A DNA stretch of 64,000 bases from DATCHW01 sp963806045 (lineage in GTDB: Bacteria > Bacteroidota > Ignavibacteria > Tepidaquicellales > Tepidaquicellaceae): NCBI GenBank assembly GCA_963806045.1, contig CAWDWP010000005.1, forward strand, positions 145,246-209,245. The letters are read 5' to 3'. Positions within the stretch are counted from its first letter, which is position 1. Every line of letters starts with the position of its first letter. Positions 51,601-60,124 of the stretch are shown piece by piece. Under the pieces are notes generated by a model that worked only from the letters and a program-made list of their open reading frames with translations, searched no databases and was not told where the DNA came from. A program made the position numbers and the translations under genes.

Positions 51601-52521
51601 CAGGATTTGCTCAACCGAATCAATATTCAAAAGTTCTATGGTTGCAGGATTCGCATATAGAATTTTTCCTTCCGAGTGAATAATAACCGCATCCGGAGAA
51701 TGTTCAACAATACGCCGATACTTTTCTTCACTCTCTTGTAAAGCTATTTCTGCCTGTTTACGCTGGGTAATATCTCGACCACTGATAAAAATAATAGTTT
51801 TCTCATTTTGAATAAACATACTCACTGACACTTCGACAATCACTAAAGTTCCGTCTTTTCTCTTCCATTTTCGTTCTCCCATCGAAAAGCTTTTCCCTGA
51901 TATGACTTGATCAATATTACTGTCGATACTGCGTCGGTTCTCAATTACTAAATCATAAATTGACATGGTTCTTACTTCTTCTAAACTATAACCTGTAAGG
52001 CTTAAAAAAGCCGGGTTTGCATAAATAATGAGTTTAGAAACTTTGTCTAATAAGTATATAGCCTCAAAAGAATTTTCTAAAACAAGCCTGTTTCGTTCTT
52101 CACTTTCTTTTAGTAATTTATCTGCTTTGTCTTTAGCTTTCGTAGCTTCTCTTTTTTCTAATGCTAATTTAATTGCCTGGCCAAGTCTCGAGATATGTTC
52201 TTTAAGTATGTAATCGTCGGCACCCGCTTTCATTACTTCTACGGCGGTCTCTTCATTCAGTGAACCTGTAACAAGTATAAATGGAATCATCGGAACCAGT
52301 TCCTGCTTTATTTTCAGAGCCTGCATTCCGTCAAAGTGAGGAAGTGAAAAATCTGAGAGTATGATATCCGGATTGAATGATTTTATGGCATCTATATAAT
52401 CGTTATTAGTTTCAACAATAACATTATCGAATTTAATGTTATTTTTCTTAATCTCATGCATAACGAGTTCTGCATCAGTATGAACATCCTCAACGATTAA
52501 TATTCTTAATTTTTTTTCCAT
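48676..52521 (-). CDS. Hybrid sensor histidine kinase, receiver at both ends, six PAS domains
   Basis: 1,281 residues, intact and without membrane helices. An N-terminal receiver (1-125, phospho-Asp57 in PDIILSDFSLPHFDG) is followed by six PAS domains opening at RNRLVLENSFEAIYLLD, YRRIVEHSPDAVIIHS, FNTTFKYSPVAILLTS, FQLVARATNDIIYDWN, YRILIETMNEALIFVD and LSRAVEQSPTTIVITD. The HisKA site is SSFLANMSHELRTPMVGILG. The ATPase has NLLNNAIKYSDNGGVTISVE, VEDTGIGIPH and FEGSGLGLTIVKRF. A C-terminal receiver reads SVLLVDDDETTNSL and YDLILMDINLGRGRSG. Two receivers flanking one kinase suggest a phosphorelay that takes input from the upstream kinase/regulator pair 46 bp away. No output domain. Confidence 0.92.
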   Translation of the reverse strand: MEKKLRILIVEDVHTDAELVMHEIKKNNIKFDNVIVETNNDYIDAIKSFNPDIILSDFSLPHFDGMQALKIKQELVPMIPFILVTGSLNEETAVEVMKAGADDYILKEHISRLGQAIKLALEKREATKAKDKADKLLKESEERNRLVLENSFEAIYLLDKVSKLIIYANPAFLSLTGYSLEEVRTMSIYDLVIENRRSIDSNIDQVISGKSFSMGERKWKRKDGTLVIVEVSVSMFIQNEKTIIFISGRDITQRKQAEIALQESEEKYRRIVEHSPDAVIIHSEGKILYANPATIELLNIDSVEQILNKPAIDYVHPDYKDVALKRIKEIYITGKPSDFTEEKFIKKNNEVFDVEVIGIPVNYKGKPAIQTIIRDITERKRAEKALQESELKFNTTFKYSPVAILLTSVETGKIIDANELFLNYTGFKRNEVIGRTTIELGIYENDSDREKLLSEFQKAGYLYGYELDVRMKPGTKLNCLVSINNISIDGKPCLLSTIIDITDRKLAEKNLRRSEERFQLVARATNDIIYDWNLKKDEAWFSEAYEKLFGYTESNEKFSLYSKKIHPEDRDKTLAITNAVISGGGNIWTCEYRFRRKDGTYAFVSDRGYVIRDKNGRPVRSIGSIMDITEKKKAEEAIKKSEEKYRILIETMNEALIFVDNDDKIQFVNRSLCEMYGYNQDELLGKIGYEIIVYKDDIEIIKEKNQLRTEGVLDNYEVRGIKKSGEIIWLNISGAPLRDNDGKVIGSIGVISDITKHRQAEEELKKLSRAVEQSPTTIVITDTEGGIEYVNPKFEEITGYTFKEVKGKNPRILKSGELPNEEYKNMWDTITSGGDWRGEFHNKRKNGTLYWESASLSPIKNNEGKITHYLAIKEDITEKKEKERELILAKEKAEESERLKSSFLANMSHELRTPMVGILGYSEVLESQLEEGPHKKMAEAIHNSGNRLMNTLNLVLDLSRIEAGRLELECSEFNIIDTLKNSVELFEQTARKKNLFLKFEKKVNKIIVFLEERLIRDAINNLLNNAIKYSDNGGVTISVEEIKENGIRKLVIDVEDTGIGIPHDEINTVFEEFRQVSEGYDRNFEGSGLGLTIVKRFIEKMNGSISVRSELGKGSTFTIRIPSILAAHTISNKPLVKDDKMEQKEILNENQYEIKIKNSVLLVDDDETTNSLITSYLKKHFFIDAAVSEEEALILVKQKKYDLILMDINLGRGRSGIAVTKDIRNMKDYKDVPIIAVTAFAMVGDREEFLAGGCTDYISKPFKLKDLLGMIQKYLPESIKI

Positions 52522-52567
52522 AAACCATTAAAGATATCTAATAATTATTACAAGAAATATAACTTTG

Positions 52568-53008
52568 CTATCTTGGAGGTTCGTTTAATAACAACCAGTA
52601 TAATCCGAGATCCCTGATAGATTCAGCAAATTTCTGAAAATCAACAGGTTTTACAATATAGCTATTAGCACCGAGTTTATAACTTTCCACGACATCATTT
52701 TCCTCTTTTGAGGATGTAAGAACAACAATGGGAATAATTTTTGTTCTTTCATCAGATTTAACCCTGCGCAGAATTTCTATGCCATCCACTTTTGGCAGTT
52801 TCAAGTCGAGGATTACAAGTTTCGGAGTTATTTTCACATCCCTTCCCTCGTATTTCCCTGTAGCGAAGAAAAAATCGAGAGCTTCAGCTCCGTTCGGGAT
52901 TACATGAATGTCATTTGCAATCTTGTTTCGTTTTAATGAACGGATAGTCAACTCAGCATCGTGGGGATTGTCCTCAACTAAAACAATATCATAAACTTGT
53001 TCCTTCAT
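52568..53008 (-). CDS. Stand-alone receiver protein (Rcp1-like)
   Basis: 146 residues made of one receiver domain: DIVLVEDNPHDAELTIRSLK, the phosphorylation site Asp68 in KLVILDLKLPKVDGIEILRR, VVLTSSKEENDVVESYKLGA and SYIVKPVDF. The long loop GKYEGRDVKITP before Asp68 and the C-terminal FAESIRDLGLYWLLLNEPP are those of cyanobacterial Rcp1-type phytochrome partners. It has no output domain, so it passes phosphate or acts by protein contact. Its ATG overlaps the stop of the kinase gene (ATGA at 53005-53008). Confidence 0.92.
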   Translation of the reverse strand: MKEQVYDIVLVEDNPHDAELTIRSLKRNKIANDIHVIPNGAEALDFFFATGKYEGRDVKITPKLVILDLKLPKVDGIEILRRVKSDERTKIIPIVVLTSSKEENDVVESYKLGANSYIVKPVDFQKFAESIRDLGLYWLLLNEPPR

Positions 53009-55525
53009 ATAATTTTCTCCTTAGTTATTGGTAAAGTAAAATAAAATTTTGCTCCGTCATTCTGTATTGATTCAGCCCATACTCGTCCGCCCTCTTTGTG
53101 TATGATTCTCTGTACAATAGCAAGTCCGACACCTGTGCCCTCAAATTCATCTCTGCTGTGCAGACGCTGAAATACTCCAAAAAGCTTATCAACGTATCTC
53201 ATATCAAAACCAACGCCGTTATCTTTAATATAATAAATGTATTCACTGTTTCCGATACCGCATCCTATCTCTATAATCCGTTCAGGTTTCGTAGATGTGA
53301 ACTTCAGTGCGTTATTAATAAAGTTCCTCCAAACCTGACGCATCATCGAAGTATCACAGTGAGAATTTGGTATATTACCCAGGATAAATTTAATATTATT
53401 TTTATCCGTATATTTTGTAAGTTCTTCAAAAACATTTTTAGCCATTGTATGCATGTCAGTATTGGATTTCCTTATTTCCTGCCTGCTAAGACGTGAAAAC
53501 CTGAGAAGGTCGTCGATTAATTCTCCCATATTTCTCGAATTATCTGTAATGATATTCAAAATCCTTATACCTTCGGAATCAAGAGTCTTGAGAATATTCT
53601 TCAAGTAAAATCTTTGAAAAACCATCGAGAGCCCTGAGCGGAGTTCTTAAATCGTGAGAAACAGAATAACTGAAAGCTTCCAGCTCTTTATTTGCTGCTT
53701 CAAGCTGGGCAGTACGTTTTTCAACACGCAATTCAAGTTCTTCATTAAGTTTAATAATTTCATTTTCGGCTTTTCTATGCTCTGTAATATCAATCATACT
53801 GGTCATAAAATATAACGGCTTTCCGAATTCATCTCTCTGAAGTATTGAACTAACATCAGTCCATACAATATTTCCGTTTTTGTGTATATATCTTTTTTCA
53901 TATCTTACGGCATCACGTTTTCCTTCAAGAAAAGCTTTCATAATATCTGCGGTTTCCTGAATATCATCCGGGTGAGTTACATCTTTCCAGTTTTTATTCT
54001 TTAAGGCTAATTCGGAATAACCAAGCATATCGCAAAATGCTTTATTTACATTGACGGTACCATCTAAACTTGTAATTGATTTTCCTACGGGAGAATTTTC
54101 AAAGAATAATCTGAATTTCTCTTCACTATTTCGAAGTTCTTCTTCTGCTTTCTTCCTTTCGGTAATATCCCTTATAATTCTCTGGTAATACTTTTTCCCG
54201 TCTATATCAATCAATCTTATGCTCACTTCTACCGGAAAGTTGCTTTTATCTTTTCTTTTATGGACCGATTCAAATATAATTCCCTCTTCATATTTAGCAG
54301 TTTCAATCATATCTTCTAAGCCCTTTTTATAATCCACAGCCGGTAAATCTTTTACAGACATATTTATCATTTCATCTTCATAATAACCATAAGATTTAAT
54401 TGCACGATCATTAACCATTGTAATTAACATGTTTTCATCAGACAATATGATAATATCATTTGCATATTTTACAAGATATTCAAAATGTTTTTTTAAAGCC
54501 TGCTTTTCATTTTCCATCTGCAGATGCTTTAACCAGAGAGACCTCTTCTGGTACATCCATAATCCATATGTACCGGAACCAAAAAATAAAATCAGAAGAC
54601 CTATAAATATTCCGATATAAATAGACTTTTCATTAATAGGATTATAAATTTCATCTAAATCTATTTTAGTAATAAGTATCCAATCAGAACCGGGTATTTT
54701 GTTTATATTGGTAAGAACGGGAACGCCTCTATAATCAATACCTTCAAACATGCCCTCACCATCAAAATAAGCGGCAACGGCAGGAATATGGATATTAGCA
54801 CTGTCAATTTTAATCCTGAGTTTTAATGCAGTATTTTTTCTATGCCGTAATTCATTCAAAAACAATACATCGTTTCCTTCCCGTTTTATTAACAGACTCT
54901 CGGATGATTTACTTGGGGAAGGCCAGGATTGAATTAAGGGAAAAAGATACTGACCTGGGTCGATACAAAATATTAATCCGCCGATTAATTTTTGACCGGA
55001 AAATAAAGGAGTAATGATATTAAGTTCTAATGTAGTATCGGATTCGCTTTTAATAATATCGCTAAAAATTGATATTCTTTCTTTTGCTGATTCTTTGAAA
55101 TAGGAAGTGAATTTATCTCCGGGATTTTTATGAGATTCATTCAATGAAATTTTTATTGCCCCGTTTTCATCAAGTAATAAGACATCTTTATATTGATAAT
55201 AAGTCAAAAATAACCTTAAGTGTCTTTCGATTTCTTTCTGAGTGTTAATATCACCCTGGTTTGCAAGCCAGTTTTTAACTGAAGTAATGAATAAATAATC
55301 TTCCGATATGACATTAGCATCTCCGAGCCGTTCTTTTCTCCACGCGATAAGCTGATTTGCCTTTAACTCTGCAATCCCGGAAATTTCTTCGTATTTTTCT
55401 TTTTTAAATTTTCCTTTTTGACTATAATAATATCTGAAACCAATCACTAAAATTACAATTGTTACGAATATGAAAGTAAGGGTTAGTGCAAATGGGGACT
55501 GGTATATATTTTTATATTTTGTCAT
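53005..55525 (-). CDS. Membrane sensor histidine kinase with Cache-like sensor and two PAS domains, one frameshift
   Basis: One gene of about 840 codons. TM1 (residues about 12-30, ALTLTFIFVTIVILVIGFRY) and TM2 (about 298-318, YIGIFIGLLILFFGSGTYGL) bound a periplasmic region of about 265 residues resembling dCache sensors (LLLDENGAIKISLNESHKNP, GGLIFCIDPGQYLFP). Two PAS domains follow (LVKYANDIIILSDENMLITM, FRLFFENSPVGKSITSLDGT). The HisKA helix is FSYSVSHDLRTPLRALDGFS. A one-base slip near 53600 joins it to the ATPase (NFINNALKFTSTKPERIIEI, DNGVGFDMRYVDKLFGVFQR, GTGVGLAIVQRII). This architecture is typical of kinases paired with Rcp1-like receivers, and such a gene overlaps its stop. Confidence 0.88.
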
Positions 55526-55860
55526 AGCAGATAATAAATATTAATTCGACACATCATTTATCCGATGATAATTATGTATACGCTTAAATTTTTTAAGTAT
55601 AAAAGCAAGATTCCTAACTCATAGTTTTTTGCCGAAATATCGATTATTCAGAAAGAATGTCAGTCGTATATTACAGCTAAGTTATAATATAATATGAAAT
55701 TTAATAAATTAAACTATATTATTTGAAATGTAAAATATAAGTAAATATTGAGTGATTTTGGTATATTGCTTAATTGTTTTATTAAGGAAGAGGGATTGTA
55801 TAAAATGAATCTCGTTCCCAAAGAAATCTTTGGGAACGAGAAATGACAGCAAGATATTGA
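55526..55860. other. Intergenic region
   Basis: About 335 bp, AT-rich. It holds the promoter of the kinase operon and a perfect hairpin at 55811-55840 near the 3' end of the next gene. No gene seen. Confidence 0.55.
55811..55840. repeat. REP-like palindrome
   Basis: CTCGTTCCCAAAG and CTTTGGGAACGAG form a perfect 13-bp stem with an AAAT loop. It has no T tract. The CGTTCCCAA...TTGGGAACG core resembles repetitive extragenic palindromes of several bacterial groups. It could also act as a terminator for the leftward gene. Confidence 0.6.
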
Positions 55861-57510
55861 TTATTTGACTTTCTTACTGTTTGAATTATTTTGAGAAGGA
55901 TTTACTTTAGGAGACGGATTTTCATTTTTTCCTGAATTTCCTGTCTTTACTGTATTTCCTGATTTTGTTCCGGTATTGTTTGTGTTACCAATTTTTATTT
56001 CTGTTCTGTTCGTGTTATTGTTTTGAATTTTTGTATTATTAGTGTTAACCTTTTTAGTATCTGTCTTTATCGTATTGCTATTTTTGATACCCGTGTTATT
56101 AGTGTTAGAATTTTTCGTATCAGTTTTTATAGTATTACTAATTTTCGTATTAGACTTTATCGTATTGTCAATATTTGTATTGTTCTTTTTCGTATTGCTA
56201 TTTTTAATACCGGTGTTATTCGTGTTAGTGTTTTTAATATCTGTCTTGCTTGTATTACCGGCCTTTATAACTGTTTTACTATTATCAATCGTTTTGTTAT
56301 TATTCACTTTTGCATTTATTGAATTATTATCAACATTTTTATTTTTGTCAATTACGGTTTTATTTACAGTTCCTGATTTCTTTGTATCAATTTTTTTTAC
56401 ATTTCCTGATGTTTTCACATTATCAACTTTTTTATTATTGATTTCTGTTTTCTTCTTAATATCAACCGGTTTTGTTTTAACTTCAGTTTTATTAACCGGT
56501 ATTTTTTTATTATCCTGATTTTTTATATCTGTAGTCACATTCTTAGTCACAGGTTTCTGGTCGATTTTTTTCACCGCTACTGTTGATATTGACTTCACAT
56601 CAGGATTCGGATTATATATCTTTTTACCATTATCTTTCAGAGTTAAAGTCTGTTTCGAGTTGACCAATATTTCTTTATTTTTTTCATACGGCATTATTGT
56701 TGAAACAGTGACGTGTTTTGTAAAGTCCTGATTCCTGACAAATATCCAGTTGTTCCGATTAAAATGGTTTCTGCCTTCGTCTGTATAATTCCAGTTTCTG
56801 TGACGTATTCTGGGTGATATAGGATACCATCCGTCATAATCTCTATGATGTGACCAGAATACCCATGCAGGAGCATATCTTCTGCCCGGTGACCATACCC
56901 AGCCGTAGATAGGAGAAAACCACCATCTTCCGTAGTGATATGTTAAACCCCATCTGTAATCTGACACCCAGCTCCAGCCCCAGCTTGTCCAGACCCATCT
57001 GCCATTAGTATATGGATTCCACCCTTCATTTATATAATGAGAGTTAGGTACCCAAATTCTATCAGTATAAAGATCTTCATCCATGGTGCCTTCTGTACCG
57101 GATGCAATATTTTCAGGGTCAATTTCATCGTTATTAACTGTTACAAACTGACCGTCGGATGAAAGTGAGCTCTCAATGGTTTGGAAACTAATCGTATCTT
57201 CTGTGTTCGCATTTTCATCGTAATAATTTGTATCCTCTGTTCGCATTGAAGCACCGGTGATATCCGAATTGCCTGCTTGATATGAATTATCATATGATTT
57301 ACCCGAAACATATGAATTAACAGGATAATTTGAATTATCATTCATATCTGAAGTATTAATATAATCATCCGGTTTTAAATTATCCGAAAGATTATTATTA
57401 CCGGTTACCACAGACCGGTTATTTGCAGAAACTGAATTTGAACTATTATTATTGATTGCCGCAAATAATAGTACAGTGAGTAAGCTAATTATTAATATTG
57501 TTGTTTTCAT
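55861..57510 (-). CDS. YXWGXW-rich envelope protein (DUF6600-like) with Asn/Thr/Lys repeat tail
   Basis: 549 residues, intact. A signal peptide (TTILIISLLTVLLFAAI) is followed by a Ser/Asn/Asp-rich region (25-145). A Trp-rich domain (about 150-260) reads WNPYTNGRWVWTSWGWSWVS, YRWGLTYHYGRWWFSPIYGW and WSPGRRYAPAWVFW. This matches the DUF6600/'YXWGXW' proteins of bacterial envelopes. The C-terminal 220 residues are extremely low complexity, built of NNTGIKNSNTIKTDTKK-like units and strongly basic. The tail could be disordered and bind polyanions such as LPS or nucleic acid; that is inference. No T9SS domain. Function unknown. Confidence 0.8.
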   Translation of the reverse strand: MKTTILIISLLTVLLFAAINNNSSNSVSANNRSVVTGNNNLSDNLKPDDYINTSDMNDNSNYPVNSYVSGKSYDNSYQAGNSDITGASMRTEDTNYYDENANTEDTISFQTIESSLSSDGQFVTVNNDEIDPENIASGTEGTMDEDLYTDRIWVPNSHYINEGWNPYTNGRWVWTSWGWSWVSDYRWGLTYHYGRWWFSPIYGWVWSPGRRYAPAWVFWSHHRDYDGWYPISPRIRHRNWNYTDEGRNHFNRNNWIFVRNQDFTKHVTVSTIMPYEKNKEILVNSKQTLTLKDNGKKIYNPNPDVKSISTVAVKKIDQKPVTKNVTTDIKNQDNKKIPVNKTEVKTKPVDIKKKTEINNKKVDNVKTSGNVKKIDTKKSGTVNKTVIDKNKNVDNNSINAKVNNNKTIDNSKTVIKAGNTSKTDIKNTNTNNTGIKNSNTKKNNTNIDNTIKSNTKISNTIKTDTKNSNTNNTGIKNSNTIKTDTKKVNTNNTKIQNNNTNRTEIKIGNTNNTGTKSGNTVKTGNSGKNENPSPKVNPSQNNSNSKKVK

Positions 57511-57802
57511 TTTTTTAATTTTCCTTTCGGATTTTCATTTAATTTTTTTACTCTTTTTATTCTAACTTATTTTGTTCTTTTTTTGTTCCCCCCTCTGGGG
57601 GTAAATTCTTATTTTACCTATAAGACACGCATAATTGCAAAAACCTTCGGTCTAAATCTGAATAATCTAAAATATTGATAATTACTTAAGAAGTTGCCGG
57701 AAATGAGATGAAAAAAGCGGTAATAAATGAGGAAATTGATTATAAAGAAAAAGCCCTGTAAACATTATATTTACAGGGCTTTAATATATTATTTAAAAGG
57801 GA
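57511..57802. other. Intergenic region with terminator
   Basis: About 290 bp with the hairpin at 57750-57782 and a poly-pyrimidine stretch upstream of the YXWGXW gene. Nothing else recognised. Confidence 0.5.
57750..57782 (-). terminator. Terminator of the S46 peptidase gene
   Basis: AAAGCCCTGTAAA and TTTACAGGGCTTT form a perfect 13-bp stem with a 7-nt loop, flanked on the minus strand side by T-rich DNA. It lies 20 bp after the stop. Confidence 0.85.
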
Positions 57803-59950
57803 TTAATGATTTACTCCCATTTCGTCTAGAATGAATCCTGCTTTTCCGAATTTTTCCGTTACAAAAAGGACATAATGTATATCCACCGAAATTGTCCTCT
57901 GCAGGTCATAATCAAACTTCCAGTCGCCAATCATCGCCTCATAATTTCCATCAAATGCAATTCCTATGATTTCTCCTTTTGCATTCATAACAGGACTTCC
58001 GCTGTTGCCTCCTGTAATATCGCAGATATGAGTAAACGCAACCGGAACATCCTTTAATTCAGGATTCATCCACCGTCCGAAATCCTTTTTGTTATAAAGT
58101 TCAACCAACCCTGCAGGAGCATCGAAGGGTTCAACACCTGTATTCTTTTCAATAACTCCCTTTAAAGTAGTGAAAGGCGAATACCAGACAGCATCGGCAG
58201 GCTTATATCCTTTAACAGGACCGCTGGTGAATCTTATAGTTCCGTTTGCATCAGGATAAAGTCCTGTTCCTTTCCATTCGTAAATTGCGTTCATATATTC
58301 TTTTCTGATATAAGTAACATTTGCATTAAATTTTTGCGCGGCTTTTTGAACTTCATCATATTCAGGTGCAAGACTAATCGCCATATTGATAAACGGGTCG
58401 TTCAATGCAGCAAGTTCAGATGGCGATTTTCTGTATAAAGTCTTTGCAAACTCAACATCTGTCAGTTTCGTATTTTTAAAAGCATTCTCTGCGAATTGTT
58501 CAATAGATACAGAATTGTCTCCTAAAATATATTCAAGTCCTTTTATCCGCTGGTCTGCGGGGAGTTGAGCAGCCATTTTCAGCGCCCTGATAAACAATGC
58601 TTTATCAGCAGGTTCATAATATCCCCCAAATCGTAACGGCAGATTCTCAATCGTCTGGTTAATATTTTTTTCTGTTAATCCCGGAGTTCTTTCATTCTCA
58701 GGTTTTGACAGCTGTGTTGAAATAAGATATATTTGCGAAGCAAGGACTATAGGTATTCCTGCAAGACCCTGAAATATTCCAATAACATTATCTCTGTCTT
58801 TAGTTTTGGATATAATATCATATTCTTTCTTTTCTTTCGCTATTAAGTCTCCGTATTTTGACACCCTATCCTGACTGCTGTTAATCCAGTTCAGAAATTC
58901 TTTTTCAAATTCATATCTCTTTTGAAGAAAATTAGTTTTCTTCATCCCTGCAACTTTTCCTTCATAATTTTTCATTACGTTAGCCAGACCCTTAGTCGTG
59001 TTAGCTACTTTAATTTTCCCCGCCTCATCATTCTTAGTAATATCTTCAAGAAGATTTATAATTTCTTTAAAGTTTTTTATTGCAAAGGGATAATTATTGT
59101 TTTGATTCCAGCCAATAGAATTCGATGACCTGTATCTGGTTGTGGAGCCCGGATACCCGATAATGAAAGTAAAATCACCGTCTTTGATGAAATCGCTTGC
59201 AACTTTAAGCCATACCTTCGGTTTGTAAGGAATATTATCACTGCTATATTCTTTACCGGTTCCGTCCGGTGCAGCATAAACCCTCATAAACGAGAAATCT
59301 CCCGTGTGTCTTGGCCACATCCAGTTATCCGTTTCACCCCCGTAATTTCCTATTGAAAGCGGAGGAGAATAAACGAGCCTCACATCTTTAAATACTTTGC
59401 TTACGAAGAGCACATACTGATTTCCATTATACATCTCTGCAATATTTGCTTCCATATCTTCTTTCCCTTTTGTAATTGCATCTGACATTTCGGTAATTTT
59501 CGTATTGATTTTATCTGCTCTTTCACCGGGGTCAGAAATACCTTTCACTGATTCAAGTACATCAGAAGTGACATCCCTCATTTCAAGCATTAATCTTGCC
59601 TGGTAACCCTGTGCCTGAACTTCTTCAGAATTAGTTCTTGCAAGAAATCCATTTTCGATATAATTGTTATCCTTCGACGCTACCCGTTGAAGTGCCGCAT
59701 AAGCTACGTGATGATTGGTAACGAGCAGACCATTCGGGGAAACAAAAGAGGCTGTTCCTCCATCTAACTGAACAACGGCACTATAAAGCCCTGACTTCCC
59801 GGGTGTATAAATCTGGTTTACATCAATCTGCAAACCTTTTTTATTCAAATCGAGTTTGTCGATTTGATTTAAAAGCCACAATCCCTCCTGCGCATTGATT
59901 GAAAAAACAAACAGGAAGAAAAGGAAAATGGTTATAAATAATTTTTTCAT
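57803..59950 (-). CDS. S46-family dipeptidyl peptidase, DPP7-like
   Basis: 715 residues, intact, with a signal peptide (FITIFLFFLFVFSINA). S46 enzymes are chymotrypsin-like serine exopeptidases of the periplasm that remove dipeptides. The triad is visible: His81 in LLVTNHHVAY, Asp218 in MWPRHTGDFSFMRVYAAPDG and Ser650 in ITGGNSGSPVMNAKGE. The family blocks GNYGGETDNWMWPRHTGDFS and NEAAG-type helical region are present. The residue that sets specificity is Gly668 in IAFDGNYEAM. In the characterised enzymes Gly at this place gives the hydrophobic-P1 DPP7 type, whereas Arg gives the Asp/Glu-cleaving DPP11. It is monocistronic and probably feeds on peptides from extracellular protein. Confidence 0.92.
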   Translation of the reverse strand: MKKLFITIFLFFLFVFSINAQEGLWLLNQIDKLDLNKKGLQIDVNQIYTPGKSGLYSAVVQLDGGTASFVSPNGLLVTNHHVAYAALQRVASKDNNYIENGFLARTNSEEVQAQGYQARLMLEMRDVTSDVLESVKGISDPGERADKINTKITEMSDAITKGKEDMEANIAEMYNGNQYVLFVSKVFKDVRLVYSPPLSIGNYGGETDNWMWPRHTGDFSFMRVYAAPDGTGKEYSSDNIPYKPKVWLKVASDFIKDGDFTFIIGYPGSTTRYRSSNSIGWNQNNNYPFAIKNFKEIINLLEDITKNDEAGKIKVANTTKGLANVMKNYEGKVAGMKKTNFLQKRYEFEKEFLNWINSSQDRVSKYGDLIAKEKKEYDIISKTKDRDNVIGIFQGLAGIPIVLASQIYLISTQLSKPENERTPGLTEKNINQTIENLPLRFGGYYEPADKALFIRALKMAAQLPADQRIKGLEYILGDNSVSIEQFAENAFKNTKLTDVEFAKTLYRKSPSELAALNDPFINMAISLAPEYDEVQKAAQKFNANVTYIRKEYMNAIYEWKGTGLYPDANGTIRFTSGPVKGYKPADAVWYSPFTTLKGVIEKNTGVEPFDAPAGLVELYNKKDFGRWMNPELKDVPVAFTHICDITGGNSGSPVMNAKGEIIGIAFDGNYEAMIGDWKFDYDLQRTISVDIHYVLFVTEKFGKAGFILDEMGVNH

Positions 59951-60035
59951 AGAATATTCTTTAATAGAAAGTTTAAAAAGAGTTTAAGATCATATTATAT
60001 TATAATACGATTTATTATATATATAGTTTCATAAT

Positions 60036-60064
60036 AAAAAAAAGCCGGAAGTAAAACTCGGCTT
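60036..60064 (-). terminator. Terminator of the T9SS propeller gene
   Basis: On the minus strand AAGCCG pairs with CGGCTT across an 11-nt loop and is followed by a run of T. Nearly the same hairpin recurs at 62006-62036. Confidence 0.7.
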
Positions 60065-60124
60065 ATAAAAATTCTGCCGAAAAGTTTTCACGGCAAGCTA
60101 GGATAAGCGAATAAGTAAGTATCG

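Noticed and set aside
56023..56518. Hydrophobic plus-strand proteins within the YXWGXW gene
   Set aside because: They are the reverse reading of the Asn/Thr/Lys repeats, which become Ile/Val/Phe runs. An artefact of low complexity.
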